27,688 nt of DNA from JAVKSL01 sp039583695 (GTDB lineage Bacteria > Actinomycetota > Acidimicrobiia > Acidimicrobiales > JAJPHD01): assembly GCA_039583695.1 (NCBI GenBank), contig JAVKSL010000036.1:1-27688 (forward strand). The letters are read 5' to 3'. Made by a program: the position numbers and the translations under genes. Positions 8,654 through 15,571 of the stretch are shown in pieces. The notes beneath the pieces were generated by a model. It searched no databases, had not been told where the DNA came from, and was given only the letters and a program-made list of their open reading frames with translations. Positions within the stretch are counted from its first letter, which is position 1; the number at the start of each line of letters is the position of its first letter.

Positions 8654-9880
8654 ATGGGCATCCATTGGTGGGAGCTGGCCCCGTGGGCGTTGGTGGTGGC
8701 TTGGACCTACCTGGTTCTGGGCCACGGGCGGTTCTGGGCCACGGACGTACGGCTGAGCCCAGCTGCCGAGCCAGAGCACTGGCAGAGCGTGGCGATCATC
8801 GTTCCGGCCCGTAACGAGGCCGAGATGATCACCGAGACCCTTCCTGGCCTGGTAGCCCAGGACTATCCTGGCGAGATCCGGGTCGTGCTGGTCGACGACG
8901 CCAGCACCGACGGGACCGCTGAGCTCGCCATGGCGCTCGGCGGTACCGGGAGGGTCCCTTTGAGCGTCGTCGCCGGCGCCGAGCGCCCCGACGGTTGGGC
9001 GGGCAAGCTATGGGCGCTGCACCAGGGCGTGGCACACGCCACCAGGCAAGAGCCCCCGGGGGGGCAAGAGCCGCCCGAGTGGCAAGAGGCGCCGACGGGG
9101 CGGGAGCCGCCTGCGGGGCGGGAGCCGCCGGAGTGGCTGCTGCTAACCGATGCCGATATCGCCCATCCCCCCGACTCGCTCCGACGCCTCGTGGCCGCGG
9201 CTATCCAGGACGACCGTGACATGGTCTCGCTGATGGCTCGCCTGCGAGTTGTGACCGCCTGGGAGCGCCTCCTGGTTCCGGCCTTCGTGTATTTCTTTGC
9301 CCAGCTCTACCCGTTCCGACGGGTCGGCCGAGGTGGCCGTTGGGCGGCGGCCGCCGGGGGATGCATCCTGGTTCGGGCGTCGTCGCTGGCCGCAGCGGGC
9401 GGCATCGCCTCGATCCGTGGGGCCGTGATCGACGATGTGGCTCTCGCCCGGCGCCTCAAGGGCTCGGGCTCCTCCATCTGGCTGGGCCTCGCCGACGACG
9501 TGCGCAGCGTCCGCCCCTACCCGGGACTGGGTGACCTTTGGGCGATGGTGACTCGCAGCGCGTTCACCCAGCTGCGCTACTCCGCCGTCGCGCTCGTGGG
9601 CACGCTCTTGGGTCTCGGCGTCTTGTACCTCGGCCCGCTGATCGCGCTGTTCGCCGGTCTGGCCACCCTAAATGGCTGGCTCATCGTGCCAGGGGCGCTC
9701 AGCTGGGCGCTCATGGCCGCCAGCTACCTGCCGATGGTCCGTTACTACGGGCTGCGCCCTGGCTGGGCGCTGACCTTGCCCGGAGCGGCCTCGCTCTACG
9801 GGGCCATGACCGCCGACTCCGCCCGTCGCCACTGGCAGGGAGGCGGCATCGAGTGGAAGGGACGGCGCTACCGGCACTGA
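8654..9880 (+). CDS. hpnB: HpnB-like family 2 glycosyltransferase (hopanoid-associated)
   Basis: A 408-residue membrane-associated glycosyltransferase resembling HpnB, which is usually linked to hopanoid synthesis, though its exact reaction is not settled. One N-terminal membrane segment (about residues 6-24) precedes the GT-A domain. Visible motifs are 'IIVPARNEAEMI', 'VVLVDDASTDGT', 'GWAGKLWALHQGV', the metal-binding DAD in 'LLLTDADIAHPPD' (near residue 166), 'SLMARLRVVTAWERLLVPAFVYFF' in two parts, and 'IDDVALARRLK'. About three C-terminal membrane segments follow (roughly residues 305-365). A tandem Glu-Pro-Pro-rich insert (about residues 133-161) sits just before the DAD motif and is not typical of the family. 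No other hopanoid genes are in the window. There is no clear ribosome binding site at the ATG; TACGCT ends ten bases upstream, so a leaderless start is possible. Confidence 0.82.
   Translation: MGIHWWELAPWALVVAWTYLVLGHGRFWATDVRLSPAAEPEHWQSVAIIVPARNEAEMITETLPGLVAQDYPGEIRVVLVDDASTDGTAELAMALGGTGRVPLSVVAGAERPDGWAGKLWALHQGVAHATRQEPPGGQEPPEWQEAPTGREPPAGREPPEWLLLTDADIAHPPDSLRRLVAAAIQDDRDMVSLMARLRVVTAWERLLVPAFVYFFAQLYPFRRVGRGGRWAAAAGGCILVRASSLAAAGGIASIRGAVIDDVALARRLKGSGSSIWLGLADDVRSVRPYPGLGDLWAMVTRSAFTQLRYSAVALVGTLLGLGVLYLGPLIALFAGLATLNGWLIVPGALSWALMAASYLPMVRYYGLRPGWALTLPGAASLYGAMTADSARRHWQGGGIEWKGRRYRH
9050..9136 (+). repeat. 18-bp in-frame tandem repeat in the HpnB-like gene
   Basis: Four full 18-bp units and one partial unit begin at 9050, 9068, 9086, 9104 and 9122, each starting GAGSCG or close to it. 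They encode EPPGGQ, EPPEWQ, EAPTGR, EPPAGR and EPPEW. The copies differ from each other at several positions, so this array looks older than those in ccmF and ccmI. It lies just upstream of the codons for the metal-binding DAD motif. Confidence 0.88.
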
Positions 9881-10023
9881 GCGGGCACGAGGTGGGTGGA
9901 CCCTCTCCCCAGCTTGCGCAGACCGGATCGATCAGCTCCTCGAGAGGCACCCCGGCGAGTAGGCGGTTGCCGCCGCGAGGGCAGGCATCCTTGGCATAAC
10001 GGGTAATCGTGCAACCTCCGAGC

Positions 10024-11169
10024 TCAGCTACGGATGGTCAGCTCACGCCGATAGACCCTGACCGGCCCCATTGTGTCGATGCGTTCGGCCAGCGCAGCGA
10101 ACGCCTGGGCGGCCTCTCCGTCGGGCTCGCCGACGGTGACCGGGACACCTTCGTCGCCACCTGCACGCAAGGCCGGGACCAGGGGGACCTGGCCCAGCAA
10201 CGGGACACCCAGCGCCTCGGAGAGCGCCTGGCCTCCTCCTGAGCCAAAGATCTCGTAGCGTTTGCCGTCGTCTCCGCTGAACCAGGACATGTTCTCTATC
10301 ACGCCCCTGACCGGGAGCTTCAGCTTCCTGGCCATATACGCGCTGCGCTGGGCCACCCGCTGGGCTGCCACCTGGGGTGTGGTCACAACCAGGATCTCCG
10401 AGCGGGGCAGGTACTGAGACAGAGACAGCGCCACGTCGCCAGTGCCCGGCGGCATGTCGATCAGCAAGAAGTCCGGGTCCGCCCAGTACGTGTCGACCAG
10501 GAACTGCTCGAGTGCCTTGTGGAGCATCGGACCCCGCCAGATCACCGGCGTCTCGTCGGACACGAACATCCCGGTCGACAGACAGCGCACGCCGTGGCCG
10601 ACCGGGGGGATCACCAGGTCTCCTACCAGCATCGGCGATCGGTCCAGGCCCAACATCGGGGGTACCGAGAAGCCATACACGTCGGCATCCAGGATTGCCA
10701 CGTCCCGGTGCCGAGCGGCCAGAGCGATTGCCAGGTTGACCGTCACCGAGGATTTGCCCACCCCGCCCTTGCCTGAGGAGATGCCCAGCACCCGGGTGCG
10801 CGAGCCCGTACGCACGAACGGATTGGACCTGCCCTCCTCGTGACCCAGGGGACTGGGGGCGCGGGGTGACGCTTCGGGGTCATCGCCCCGCAGGCGTCTC
10901 GCCAGCTCCATCCCCTCCTCCTCAGTGAGGTCCACCACCGACACCTCGGTGTCCTTGACACCGGGGAGGCCCCTCAGGGCTGCGTGGACTCGTTTGCGCA
11001 GCTCCTCGGTCTGTGGGTAGCTTGGCGCCGCTCTGGCAACGGTCGCTGCCACCCTCCCCCGCCGTGCCCTCACGCTCCGAACCAGCCCCAGCTCGACGAG
11101 TCCCCGCCCCAGCTCGGGGTCGGCAACCACGCTGAGGGCTTCGATCATCTGGGCCTCGCTGGGAGACAT
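10024..11169 (-). CDS. mrp: Mrp/ApbC-type Fe-S cluster carrier P-loop ATPase
   Basis: A 381-residue cytosolic ATPase that loads or transfers Fe-S clusters. The ATG at 11169 has GGAGG four bases upstream; a longer open frame reaches 11616 but would overlap the divergent regulator and lacks family similarity. Residues 1-95 form an MIP18/DUF59 domain ('ALSVVADPELGRGLVELGLV'). The deviant Walker A SSGKGGVGKSS is at about 131-141, followed by 'ILDADVYGFSVP' and 'LLIDMPPGTGDVALSL'. The C-terminal CxxC found in many Mrp proteins is absent: 'ENMSWFSGDDGKRYEIFG' has no cysteine, as is usual in actinobacterial members. It is divergent from a SufR-like regulator that is followed by a cysteine desulfurase, so the three form an Fe-S module. 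Confidence 0.93.
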   Translation of the reverse strand: MSPSEAQMIEALSVVADPELGRGLVELGLVRSVRARRGRVAATVARAAPSYPQTEELRKRVHAALRGLPGVKDTEVSVVDLTEEEGMELARRLRGDDPEASPRAPSPLGHEEGRSNPFVRTGSRTRVLGISSGKGGVGKSSVTVNLAIALAARHRDVAILDADVYGFSVPPMLGLDRSPMLVGDLVIPPVGHGVRCLSTGMFVSDETPVIWRGPMLHKALEQFLVDTYWADPDFLLIDMPPGTGDVALSLSQYLPRSEILVVTTPQVAAQRVAQRSAYMARKLKLPVRGVIENMSWFSGDDGKRYEIFGSGGGQALSEALGVPLLGQVPLVPALRAGGDEGVPVTVGEPDGEAAQAFAALAERIDTMGPVRVYRRELTIRS

Positions 11170-11190
11170 GGCACCTCCGGGAAGCACAAG

Positions 11191-11219
11191 ACCATAGGCA
11201 TCGGGTCCATCCCTGCCAT
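11191..11219 (-). promoter_or_regulatory. Candidate mrp promoter
   Basis: Read on the minus strand: -35 ATGGCA (11214-11219), a 17-bp spacer, then -10 TATGGT (11191-11196). Each hexamer matches the sigma-70 consensus at four of six positions. Transcription would start about 15-20 bases before the mrp ATG, leaving just enough leader for the GGAGG site. Confidence 0.4.
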
Positions 11220-11220
11220 A

Positions 11221-11241
11221 GGGGCCGTCAAGAACGGGCCC
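11221..11241. promoter_or_regulatory. Inverted repeat, candidate operator between mrp and the SufR-like gene
   Basis: GGGGCCGT, five bases (CAAGA), then ACGGGCCC: the arms pair at seven of eight positions. It lies 30-50 bases before the regulator's ATG and just upstream of the mrp promoter, a position from which one bound dimer could control both directions. A CGTCAAG within it recurs at 11251-11257. The repeat is seen directly; its role is inferred. Confidence 0.5.
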
Positions 11242-11258
11242 AACCCTGCGCGTCAAGC

Positions 11259-11264
11259 TAGAGT
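11259..11264 (+). promoter_or_regulatory. Candidate -10 of a leaderless promoter for the SufR-like gene
   Basis: TAGAGT with exactly six bases before the ATG would place the transcription start on or next to the start codon. No Shine-Dalgarno sequence precedes the ATG. No good -35 is visible; the inverted repeat occupies that area. Confidence 0.45.
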
Positions 11265-11270
11265 ACCCAC

Positions 11271-12029
11271 ATGAGCGGAGATGAGGCGCCGTCGCCGGTC
11301 GCCTTCCTCGATCCCGAGCGATCAGTCGACTCCGAGGAGTTCGGAGCGATGGTTGCCGCGGTGACCGCGGCCTTCGGCGATCCGACCCGGCGAGACATCT
11401 ATCTCTACGCCCGGAGCGCAAAGGGGGTGACGGCGACCGAGGTGGCCGAGCGCTTCGCCGTGCACCCCAACGTTGCCCGCCATCACCTGGACAAGCTCGC
11501 CGCAGGCGGCTACTTGGAGGTGACTCGGGCGAGCGAGGCGGGCACAGGCGCCACAGGGCGGCCATCCAAGCACTACCGGGTGTCCCCTTCGGCGGCGCCC
11601 GATGCCCCGTTGGCATTTCCCCCCCGGCGGGATGACCTGTTGGTGATGCTCCTTGCCGAAGCGCTCAGGCTGCTCGACCCCGAACGCGCGGAGACCATGG
11701 CAGAGTCTGTTGGGGAAGATTACGGCAGGACGCTGGCCAGCCATCTGGGTCCTGGCGAGGGCCAACGCTCGGTGCAGTCGGCCCTCAATGCCGTGGCCGA
11801 TGCGCTCACCGCCCACGGCTTTGCCGCTCACGCCGAGGCTCGAGGAGCGTCGCTGGCCGTGGTGGCACACAGCTGTCCCTTTGGGGGGGCAGCGACGGTG
11901 CATCCCGTCCTCTGCGCGGTGGACCGGGGCATGGTCCGTGGAATGCTCGCCGGCCTTCATGGCTCTCCCATACCTGTCACCATGTCGTCGCGCGCCAGGG
12001 GCGACGACTCCTGCGCTGCGGTGGTCTGA
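11271..12029 (+). CDS. sufR: SufR-like winged-helix regulator with candidate Fe-S cysteines
   Basis: A 252-residue ArsR/DeoR-like DNA-binding regulator. The winged helix-turn-helix spans about residues 30-105 ('TRRDIYLYARSAKGVTATEVAERFAV', 'HHLDKLAAGGYLEV', 'GRPSKHYRVS', quoted as separate blocks). The C-terminal part has C202-x12-C215 and a third Cys248; C-x12-C followed by another cysteine is the layout known for the cluster-binding region of SufR repressors, which sense Fe-S status and control suf genes. Its neighbours (mrp divergent, a cysteine desulfurase 28-52 bp downstream) agree with that role. The -10-like TAGAGT (11259-11264) ends six bases before the ATG and there is no ribosome binding site, so the message is probably leaderless. 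A full suf operon is not in the window. Confidence 0.75.
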   Translation: MSGDEAPSPVAFLDPERSVDSEEFGAMVAAVTAAFGDPTRRDIYLYARSAKGVTATEVAERFAVHPNVARHHLDKLAAGGYLEVTRASEAGTGATGRPSKHYRVSPSAAPDAPLAFPPRRDDLLVMLLAEALRLLDPERAETMAESVGEDYGRTLASHLGPGEGQRSVQSALNAVADALTAHGFAAHAEARGASLAVVAHSCPFGGAATVHPVLCAVDRGMVRGMLAGLHGSPIPVTMSSRARGDDSCAAVV

Positions 12030-12081
12030 GACACGGGCCGGCACCAGCACGGACCGGATGGCACCGGTTGACACGGTCCCG

Positions 12082-13248
12082 ATGAGCGGCCGGCACTACC
12101 TCGATCACGCTTCCACTTCCCCAACCCGCCCCGAGGTCGTCGAGGCGATGCTCGAATGGATGGCAGGGCCCCGGACCGGGGATCCGGCTCGAGTCCACAC
12201 CGAGGGTCAGATGGCCCGCGTGGCCATCGAGGAGGCGCGCGCGTCGGTGGCCTCGCTGTTCGGGATGCGCCCCCGTCAGTGCATATTCACCAGCTCGGCC
12301 ACCGAGTCGGTGAACACAGCAGTGTGGACGGCGGCGAGGGCGCGGCCCGGCGGGGCAATCGTGTGTCCTGCCGTCGAGCACTCCTGCGTGCGGGAATCCT
12401 CGAGGCGGCTTGCACCGGTCGTCGAGGTTGGCGTGGATGGCCTGGGACGCGTCGACCCCGACACCTACCAGGATGCCCTGGAGACGGCAGCCAAGACCCA
12501 CGGGACGGTGGCGCTCGCCCACTGCCAACTTGGCAACCACGAGATAGCCACGCTGCAGCCCGTTGGCGAGGTTGTGGCAATCGGAAGGGCAATGGGGGTT
12601 CCCACCCATGTGGACGCGGCAGCCGCCTGCGGGCACGTGCCGCTTGACCTCGGTGCCCTCGGCGCCGACCTGGTGTCGCTGAGCGCTCACAAGCTGGGCG
12701 GACCAAGGGGGGTGGGCGCCTTGATCGTCGCCCCGGGGCTGCGGCTCGAGCCGCTCCTGGTTGGCGGCGAGCAGGAACGAGGTCGCCGGGCAGGGATGGA
12801 GGACACCCCGGCGATCGTTGGCTTTGGCGTAGCCGCGGCGCTTCTGGGGCTCGGTCACCCTGGAGAAGGCACCCTCCTGGATATCGAGGAGCGTCGTGCC
12901 TGGGCACAAACCTCCCGGATCCTGGAGGCCGCCGCCCGCATGGAGGGCATTACGACCTTCGGGGACCGCACGAGGAGGCTACCGCACATCATTTGCCTGG
13001 GAGTGGAGGGGGTTGAAGCTGAGGCAGTCCTGCTGGGCCTCGATCAGGCAGGCATCGCAGCCCACTCCGGCTCGGCCTGTTCATCCGAGTCCCTGGCGCC
13101 ATCGGCTGTGCTCGAGGCCATAGGTGCCGACGCCGAGCGCTCCCTGCGGGTGTCGGTGGGTTGGTCGACGACCGACGCGGACATCGATGCGTTCCTCGAT
13201 GCCCTTCCGGTCGTGGCGGTCCGGCTGCGCGCCCTAGGCGCCCATTGA
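12082..13248 (+). CDS. Cysteine desulfurase (NifS/IscS-like)
   Basis: A 388-residue PLP-dependent enzyme that removes sulfur from cysteine to supply Fe-S cluster assembly or thiolation. The start is uncertain: ATG 12082 gives MSGRHYLDHAST, where the family usually begins, and ATG 12058 would add eight residues; neither has a clear ribosome binding site. Visible motifs are 'YLDHASTSPTRPEV', 'FTSSATESVNTAV', the PLP-ring His in 'AVEHSCVRE', 'THVDAAAACGHV' with the PLP Asp, and Lys204 in 'SLSAHKLGGPRGVGAL' as the Schiff-base lysine. Cys333 in 'SGSACSSES' is the persulfide-bearing cysteine. It follows the SufR-like gene in the same direction and is probably co-transcribed with it. Its last 15 bp overlap the end of the convergent FtsH-like gene. 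Confidence 0.9.
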   Translation: MSGRHYLDHASTSPTRPEVVEAMLEWMAGPRTGDPARVHTEGQMARVAIEEARASVASLFGMRPRQCIFTSSATESVNTAVWTAARARPGGAIVCPAVEHSCVRESSRRLAPVVEVGVDGLGRVDPDTYQDALETAAKTHGTVALAHCQLGNHEIATLQPVGEVVAIGRAMGVPTHVDAAAACGHVPLDLGALGADLVSLSAHKLGGPRGVGALIVAPGLRLEPLLVGGEQERGRRAGMEDTPAIVGFGVAAALLGLGHPGEGTLLDIEERRAWAQTSRILEAAARMEGITTFGDRTRRLPHIICLGVEGVEAEAVLLGLDQAGIAAHSGSACSSESLAPSAVLEAIGADAERSLRVSVGWSTTDADIDAFLDALPVVAVRLRALGAH

Positions 13249-14937
13249 CCGGCTGAACGAGGCAGCCACGCTTTGGCTCGGCGGCTCTGGATGAGCCACC
13301 AGGGGGACGATCGGCCGCGGCGGAACCAAGGGCCGTTGGGGCTTGATCGAGGCGGCACCCTCTGATTCGGCCTCGTCGTCGTCGTACACAGCTGGACGCG
13401 ACCCTACCGAGATGACGGGGCGGTTCGAAGCCGGCCTCAGGAGTGACCGGGATCCCAGGGACTGCAGCTGGATCGCCGAGAGGGTCTCGTACTGCATGAG
13501 GGCTTCGGCAATTCGTTCGAGCTCCTCGGCGTGGTCGTTCAGGATCACCCGGGCAGCCTGCTCCGCCCGGCCCAGAAGGCGTCCAACCGCATCGGTCGGC
13601 GGCAGCAGCACCTGACCACCCGCCATCTGCTTGGCCAGGGCTTCCACGCTCTGAGCGCCGGGCGGGGCGCCGTCGGTCATGGCCCAGCGCTCCACCATCT
13701 TTCGCGCCAGCGCTCCGGCGTGCTCCAGGTCGTCCTCTGAGCGGGTGGTGGGCTCTCCGAACACGTTCATCTCGGCTGCCCGCCCGCCAAGAAGCAAGAT
13801 CAGCTGGGCCTGGAGCTCGCGCTTGGTGAGGACGGCACGCCCCTCGATGATCGACCACATCGAGCGCTCGGTGGTGTTCCCCCGGCTGAAGATGGAGATC
13901 CTGGTCGGGATCTTCATTCCCCGGAGCAGCAGGCAGAGAAGGGCATGCCCAGCCTCGTGGTAAGCGATCAACCGTCGCTCGGTGTCGTCAAGAGTCGGCG
14001 AGGTCCCTGTGCCGACATGCAGGCGCCCGCAGGCCTCGTCTACATCCTCGGGCGCGATCATCTCGCGATGCCATCGGGCAGCCAGCAGGGAGGCCTCGTT
14101 CACCAGGTTGGCCAGGTCCGCCGACGATGACCCGGCGACATCTCTGGCCACGCTGGCCCAGTCCACCCGCGGCGAGAACCGCCGCTTGGCAGCGTGCAAC
14201 CTCAGGATCTGCTCCCGTGCGGCCTGGCTGGGAAGGTCCACCAGTACCCGGCGGTCAAAGCGACCCGGACGCAACAGGGCCGGATCGATCATCTCAGGTC
14301 GGTTGGTGGCGGCGATGACCAGAACGCCAGCAGATGTATCCTCACCGTCAAGCTCGATGAGCAGCTGGTTGAGCGTGTTGTCGAACTCCCGGCCCCCGTC
14401 ACCGTCGCTGTTGCCGTGGCGATGCCGACCAATGGCGTCCAGCTCGTCGATGAACACGATCGAGGGGCGCTGGGCTCGGGCAGTGGCAAACAGCTCCCGG
14501 ACCCGCGCGGCGCCAACCCCAACGTAGCGTTCCACGAAGGCTGCAGCCGATATGTAGAAGAACGGCACCCCGGTCTCTCCAGCAAGCGCCCTCGCCAGGA
14601 GGGTCTTTCCGCACCCAGGGGGACCGTAGAGCAGGATCCCCGTGGGCAGCCTGGCCCCCAAGCGCTCAAAGCGCTGCGGATTGACCAGGTATGCCCTGAG
14701 CTCGCCCAGCTCGGAGATCGGGTCGTCCATCCCCGCAAGATCGGCGAAGGTGACACCCGGTACCGAGGCCTTGGCTGTGGGCTCCTTGGGGTCCCCAGTG
14801 AGGGCGTTGGCGCGGCGGGCGTGACGTCGGGAGAGGTGCTGGCTGAGGAAGACGGCGCCCAGAGTGGCCGCGACGATCACCCCGAGCGAGACGAGGAAGG
14901 TGGGGCTGGTCAGTGTGTTCGGCATATTGCCCACCAT
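13234..14937 (-). CDS. FtsH-like membrane AAA+ zinc protease, short N-terminus
   Basis: A 567-residue ATP-dependent metalloprotease of the FtsH type. One membrane segment lies at about residues 14-32 ('FLVSLGVIVAATLGAVFL'), directly followed by a basic stretch and the AAA+ domain; normal FtsH has two segments flanking a periplasmic domain, which is missing here. Motifs: Walker A GPPGCGKT (105-112), pore 'FVERYVGVGAARVRELF', Walker B 'IVFIDELDAIG', and arginine fingers in 'NRPEMIDPALLRPGRFDRR'. The zinc site is H327-E-A-G-H331, with an Asp near residue 401 in 'RSEDDLEHA' as likely third ligand, so proteolysis should be intact. The tail after about residue 510 is Pro/Ser-rich. The start could instead be the ATG at 14925. 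It may be a specialised second FtsH; the main copy would be elsewhere. Confidence 0.87.
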   Translation of the reverse strand: MVGNMPNTLTSPTFLVSLGVIVAATLGAVFLSQHLSRRHARRANALTGDPKEPTAKASVPGVTFADLAGMDDPISELGELRAYLVNPQRFERLGARLPTGILLYGPPGCGKTLLARALAGETGVPFFYISAAAFVERYVGVGAARVRELFATARAQRPSIVFIDELDAIGRHRHGNSDGDGGREFDNTLNQLLIELDGEDTSAGVLVIAATNRPEMIDPALLRPGRFDRRVLVDLPSQAAREQILRLHAAKRRFSPRVDWASVARDVAGSSSADLANLVNEASLLAARWHREMIAPEDVDEACGRLHVGTGTSPTLDDTERRLIAYHEAGHALLCLLLRGMKIPTRISIFSRGNTTERSMWSIIEGRAVLTKRELQAQLILLLGGRAAEMNVFGEPTTRSEDDLEHAGALARKMVERWAMTDGAPPGAQSVEALAKQMAGGQVLLPPTDAVGRLLGRAEQAARVILNDHAEELERIAEALMQYETLSAIQLQSLGSRSLLRPASNRPVISVGSRPAVYDDDEAESEGAASIKPQRPLVPPRPIVPLVAHPEPPSQSVAASFSRSMGA

Positions 14938-14950
14938 CCAACCACAACCT

Positions 14951-14960
14951 CAACATGTTG
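14951..14960. promoter_or_regulatory. Perfect 10-bp palindrome upstream of the FtsH-like gene
   Basis: CAACATGTTG lies 14-23 bases upstream of the FtsH-like start in the 61-bp gap to msrB. It could be an operator half-turn site, but a 10-bp palindrome can occur by chance, and I see no clear promoter hexamers around it. Confidence 0.25.
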
Positions 14961-14998
14961 CACAAGCTCAACTCCCGCCACACTGCTGGTGCCCATGT

Positions 14999-15412
14999 TC
15001 AGCCCTGCTGGCCAGCATCTCCAGCGTCGAGCCGGAGGGACAGCGAGTTGATGCACCAGCGCTGCCCCGTGGGACCTGGCCCGTCATCGAACACGTGGCC
15101 TAGGTGGGAGCCGCAGCGAGAGCACCTCACCTCCGTTCTCATCATGCCCAGCGACCGGTCAGGGATGAGCGCCACCGCCCCAGCGGCAGCCGGTTGGGTA
15201 AAGCTGGGCCAGCCGCAGTGGGAGTCGAACTGCGAGGAGTGGTCGAACAGCTCAGCCCCGCAGGCCCCGCAGCGATAGGTACCGTCGGGCGCCACACGGA
15301 CGTACTCGCCGCTCCCCGGCGCTTCGGTCCCCCCCTGGCGCAGGATCCGGTAGCGCTCCCTGCCCAGCTGTGCCAGCCATTCATCCTCTGTCTTGCTCAC
15401 CTCGGTGCCCAA
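14999..15412 (-). CDS. msrB: Peptide-methionine (R)-S-oxide reductase
   Basis: A 137-residue cytosolic repair enzyme that reduces the R form of methionine sulfoxide. The start is TTG at 15412, chosen because GGGAGG (15419-15424) sits six bases upstream; a GTG at 15400 has no such site. The zinc-binding pairs are C48-x2-C51 and C97-x2-C100. The catalytic Cys120 is in 'RWCINSLSL', matching the family's R-[YF]-C-x-N-x-x-[SA]-L. 'SHCGWPSF' at about residues 64-71 and 'GSHLGHVFDDGP' are further signatures. A candidate resolving cysteine is Cys66 in SHCGWP. It lies between the FtsH-like gene and the ccm operon on the same strand, and could be read from the ccm transcript, though a 159-bp gap with its own structured region precedes it. 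Confidence 0.95.
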   Translation of the reverse strand: MGTEVSKTEDEWLAQLGRERYRILRQGGTEAPGSGEYVRVAPDGTYRCGACGAELFDHSSQFDSHCGWPSFTQPAAAGAVALIPDRSLGMMRTEVRCSRCGSHLGHVFDDGPGPTGQRWCINSLSLRLDAGDAGQQG

Positions 15413-15432
15413 GATGGCCTCCCTTCGGGTGT

Positions 15433-15448
15433 GCTGGCGCCGGCCAGC
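15433..15448. repeat. Short hairpin upstream of msrB
   Basis: GCTGGC, loop GCCG, GCCAGC: a perfect six-pair stem with a four-base loop, 9-24 bases beyond the msrB ribosome binding site. It would form in the msrB leader and might affect translation. Such G+C-rich hairpins are easy to find by chance in this genome. Confidence 0.35.
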
Positions 15449-15503
15449 GACCGCACCAGCTTACCGAGCCATGGCGTTCCCTGTGGAGCAAGACTGGCCA
15501 AGT

Positions 15504-15551
15504 GAAGCGATTGCAGTTGTGCACCGAAAAGGGGCCTAAGTGCAACCGCTT
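15504..15551. repeat. Imperfect inverted repeat (stem-loop) between ccmI and msrB
   Basis: AAGCGATTGCA (15504-15514) and TGCAACCGCTT (15541-15551) pair at ten of eleven positions around a 26-base loop that itself contains GTGCAC and GGGGCC. The region is visibly less G+C-rich than its surroundings. It follows the ccmI stop and precedes msrB. It may be an operon-end structure, a small structured RNA, or a copy of a dispersed repeat. It has no U-run, so it is not a classical terminator. Confidence 0.5.
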
Positions 15552-15571
15552 GCGGGCCGGCGCGACGAGCC

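Noticed and set aside
7052..8779. Long open frame (575 codons) on the minus strand
   Set aside because: Antisense to gltD with its intact motifs; the protein is low-complexity and has no family features.
9881..10023. Possible small gene between the HpnB-like gene and mrp
   Set aside because: One minus-strand frame is open across it, but it has no start codon in the gap and no recognised motif. I see only a weak five-pair hairpin (GGCGG-TTG-CCGCC, 9962-9974).
11170..11616. N-terminal extension of the mrp frame
   Set aside because: It overlaps the SufR-like gene antisense, has no Mrp similarity, and the ATG at 11169 has a good ribosome binding site.
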